Assembly: GCA_963665785.1 (NCBI GenBank)
Contig: OY762456.1
Location: forward strand, 1,550,001-1,614,000
From: UBA7455 sp026713185
GTDB lineage: Bacteria > Pseudomonadota > Gammaproteobacteria > Pseudomonadales > Azotimanducaceae
Direction: 5' to 3'
Length of the DNA stretch: 64,000 bases
This document shows positions 62,349 to 64,000 of this stretch, piece by piece. The notes beneath the pieces were generated by a model. The model did not search any database, was not told the DNA's origin, and saw nothing but the letters and a program-made list of their open reading frames with translations. The first letter of the stretch is position 1, and each line of letters opens with the position of its first letter. The position numbers and the translations under genes are program-made.

Positions 62349-63365
62349 ATGAATCAAGATGACAGGATTGTTGCCAACTGGCTCACCTGTGTATGCGTTG
62401 TCATTATTTGTATTGTCATTGCCGGCGGGGTGACTCGTCTGACGCACAGTGGTTTGTCGATGGTGGACTGGCAGCCGATTCTGGGGGTTGTGCCTCCATT
62501 GAGTGAAGCCGCATGGCAGTCGGCATTTGATGCATACAAGCAGTATCCTGAATATCAGAAAGTAAATCGTGATATGCAGCTTCCCGAATTCAAGATAATT
62601 TACTATTGGGAGTATGTACATCGCCTGCTGGGTCGGCTGGCCGGCATCGTATTCCTCATCCCCTTTATTATCCTGCTGTATATGAAGAAAATCCGAACCG
62701 AACTGGCGCCGCATTTGGTGATAGCTTTTATCCTGGGTGGATGCCAGGGACTTCTGGGCTGGTATATGGTTAAAAGTGGCCTGATTGACATGCCCAGAGT
62801 AAGCCACTACAGGCTGGCGGCGCACCTGATGCTGGCACTGTTTCTACTCGCATATCTTTCCTGGTTGATTCTGGGACTGCGGCAAATCAACCCGCAACCG
62901 GTCAATCGTACAATGAGATCCCTGATACTGGTGATGGCATTGGTTCTGGGCATTCAACTCGTTTACGGTGCTTTTGTGGCCGGATTACGAGCCGGTATTG
63001 GTTTTAACAGCTTCCCCTTGATGAACGGCAGGTTTTTGGCGGAAGCGGCAACGATGATGACGCCAGGCTGGCTGAACCTGGTGGAGAATGGCGCCATGGT
63101 GCAATTTCTGCACCGGTGGCTGGGTTTCCTGCTGCTGGTAATCGCCATTGCGGGTGCAGTTTTCGCCGTGAAAAGTCAGTCAGCAGAACAACTGAAGATC
63201 GGCTGGTTTGTTCTCGCCGCCGTGATGACATTACAGTTTGTTCTGGGTGTGAGCACATTACTGATGCATGTCCCTCTGGTTCTGGCAAGTCTGCATCAGG
63301 TCGGAGCTGTTCTGGTGATCCTGTGTGTCGTCTATCTGCTCTATACAGGCAGGAAATCGCAGTGA
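62349..63365 (+). CDS. ctaA: Heme A synthase (CtaA/COX15 type)
   Basis: The protein is 338 residues with eight predicted transmembrane helices. Conserved motifs are GGVTRLTHSGLSMVDWQP, EYVHRLLGRLAG (heme-ligand His), SHYRLAAHLMLA, AGLRAGIGFNSFPLMNG and FLHRWLGF, with HQVGAVLVI at the end. It oxidises heme O to heme A for cytochrome c oxidase. Its stop overlaps the GTG of nadE. No ctaB, coxB or surf1 is in the window. Confidence 0.93.
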   Translation: MNQDDRIVANWLTCVCVVIICIVIAGGVTRLTHSGLSMVDWQPILGVVPPLSEAAWQSAFDAYKQYPEYQKVNRDMQLPEFKIIYYWEYVHRLLGRLAGIVFLIPFIILLYMKKIRTELAPHLVIAFILGGCQGLLGWYMVKSGLIDMPRVSHYRLAAHLMLALFLLAYLSWLILGLRQINPQPVNRTMRSLILVMALVLGIQLVYGAFVAGLRAGIGFNSFPLMNGRFLAEAATMMTPGWLNLVENGAMVQFLHRWLGFLLLVIAIAGAVFAVKSQSAEQLKIGWFVLAAVMTLQFVLGVSTLLMHVPLVLASLHQVGAVLVILCVVYLLYTGRKSQ

Positions 63366-64000
63366 AAGTATGCCTTGCACAGATCAATACTACGCCAGGT
63401 GATTTCGATGGCAATTTTGAAAAGATTATTGCGGGAATAGATATTGCGAACGAAAATCAATGTGACGTTATCGTCTTTCCTGAACTGTCGATACCCGGTT
63501 ATCTGAGCCAGGATCTGGTTTACAACCCTGCCTATATAGAACGTAATCTCTCCGTACTTGACGACATCATCCGCTATACCATGAGTTGTCATGCGGGGTT
63601 GCATGTGGTTGCAGGTTATATCGAAGAAAACAAAGGTGCAGGGAAACCGTTCTTCAACATGGCGGCTGTTATCGCTGGTGGGAAACTGCTGGCTGGTTAC
63701 CGGAAACAGTTATTGCCCTTCTACGACGTATTCGATGAACTGAGATATTACGAACCGGGGAAGGAACTGACTATTGTTGAAATTGCCGGCAGATCAGTGG
63801 GTATTGCTATCTGCGAGGACCTCTGGAATGACAAGGACTCGGATGATTATCATTATGAAGGTAATCCGCTTACCAGGTATCGGGAACAGGGAGTGGATGT
63901 CATCCTTTCCCTGAACAGTTCTCCCTATGTCCATGCCAAGGCACTGAAGAGAATCGGTGTCATTGCACCGGGTGTGGAATCTTCTGTATCCGTGGTTTAT
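63362..64000 (+). CDS. nadE: Glutamine-dependent NAD+ synthetase, N-terminal part
   Basis: 213 codons are inside the window and the gene runs off the right edge. It starts at GTG 63362, overlapping the ctaA stop (GTGA). The visible part is the nitrilase-fold glutaminase domain with its triad: Glu in VIVFPELSIPGY, Lys in YRKQLLPFYDVFDE, and Cys in GIAICEDLWND. The YDVFDE-RYYEPG pattern is specific to the NadE glutaminase domain. The ammonia-using synthetase domain would lie beyond 64000. Confidence 0.94.
   Translation, partial: MKVCLAQINTTPGDFDGNFEKIIAGIDIANENQCDVIVFPELSIPGYLSQDLVYNPAYIERNLSVLDDIIRYTMSCHAGLHVVAGYIEENKGAGKPFFNMAAVIAGGKLLAGYRKQLLPFYDVFDELRYYEPGKELTIVEIAGRSVGIAICEDLWNDKDSDDYHYEGNPLTRYREQGVDVILSLNSSPYVHAKALKRIGVIAPGVESSVSVVY

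Overview
The window looks like part of a gammaproteobacterial chromosome. The support is a set of housekeeping genes typical of that group: a type II secretion operon, tldD/pmbA, mpl, ilvD, an mdlA/mdlB-like ABC pair, ctaA followed by nadE, and two intact tRNA genes. I cannot name the genus. The housekeeping backbone is broken up by an unusual amount of mobile and repeated DNA: three insertion sequences (one present twice), two families of dispersed repeats, a 33-nt hairpin repeat, and two toxin-antitoxin modules.

Layout. 1-10655: a type II secretion operon (gspF end, then gspG-H-I-J-K-L-M). It is split between gspF and gspG by about 5.6 kb of foreign DNA. The foreign block is bounded by imperfect direct repeats of the gspG 5' end. 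It carries a small exported cysteine-rich protein, a ClpX-type zinc-finger protein, a DsbC-like disulfide isomerase with an unusual CEVC active site, and a membrane-anchored coiled-coil protein. An ISAs1-family element with a DruA-like/transposase fusion sits inside it. 10890-19097: a small GIY-YIG-like protein and a tripartite efflux set (lipoprotein adaptor plus two RND pumps). 19505-24710: acylphosphatase, pmbA/tldD, a cAMP-phosphodiesterase-like gene and an extended SDR. 24886-26150: a RelBE-type module with its operator, a second ClpX-type zinc-finger protein and tRNA-Arg(UCG).

26628-39168: a giant leucine-rich-repeat/PPC exported protein gene and a MATE transporter gene. Each is interrupted by a copy of the same 1636-bp DDE insertion sequence, in opposite orientations. 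Each copy keeps its own 9-bp target duplication, so both original reading frames can be reconstructed exactly. 39170-45015: yejB/yejE without yejA or yejF, a holin-like membrane protein, a GST, ilvD, tRNA-Lys(CUU) and a DUF5062-like protein. 45084-49021: a heterodimeric ABC exporter. 49104-50692: an integrase-core insertion sequence whose transposase is interrupted twice by a 33-nt hairpin element, with a third copy in its leader. The three copies covary in the stem and in a possible loop-downstream pairing.

50800-56478: a translationally coupled minus-strand chain (enoyl-CoA hydratase, small unknown protein, PTPS/QueD-like enzyme, SDR), then a queuosine-precursor transporter, plus several small proteins, an exported EEP phosphatase/nuclease and a Nudix hydrolase. 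56744-64000: an octaheme cytochrome c with HEAT/TPR tail, a DUF2161 protein, mpl, a MazEF-type module with a perfect operator, a MerR gene truncated by a dispersed repeat, ctaA and the start of nadE.

The two most promising undescribed items are these. First, the cysteine-rich-protein/DsbC cargo module embedded in the type II secretion operon. That secretion system exports folded, disulfide-bonded proteins, so the arrangement makes functional sense. Second, the 33-nt covarying hairpin repeat that interrupts the transposase in frame.
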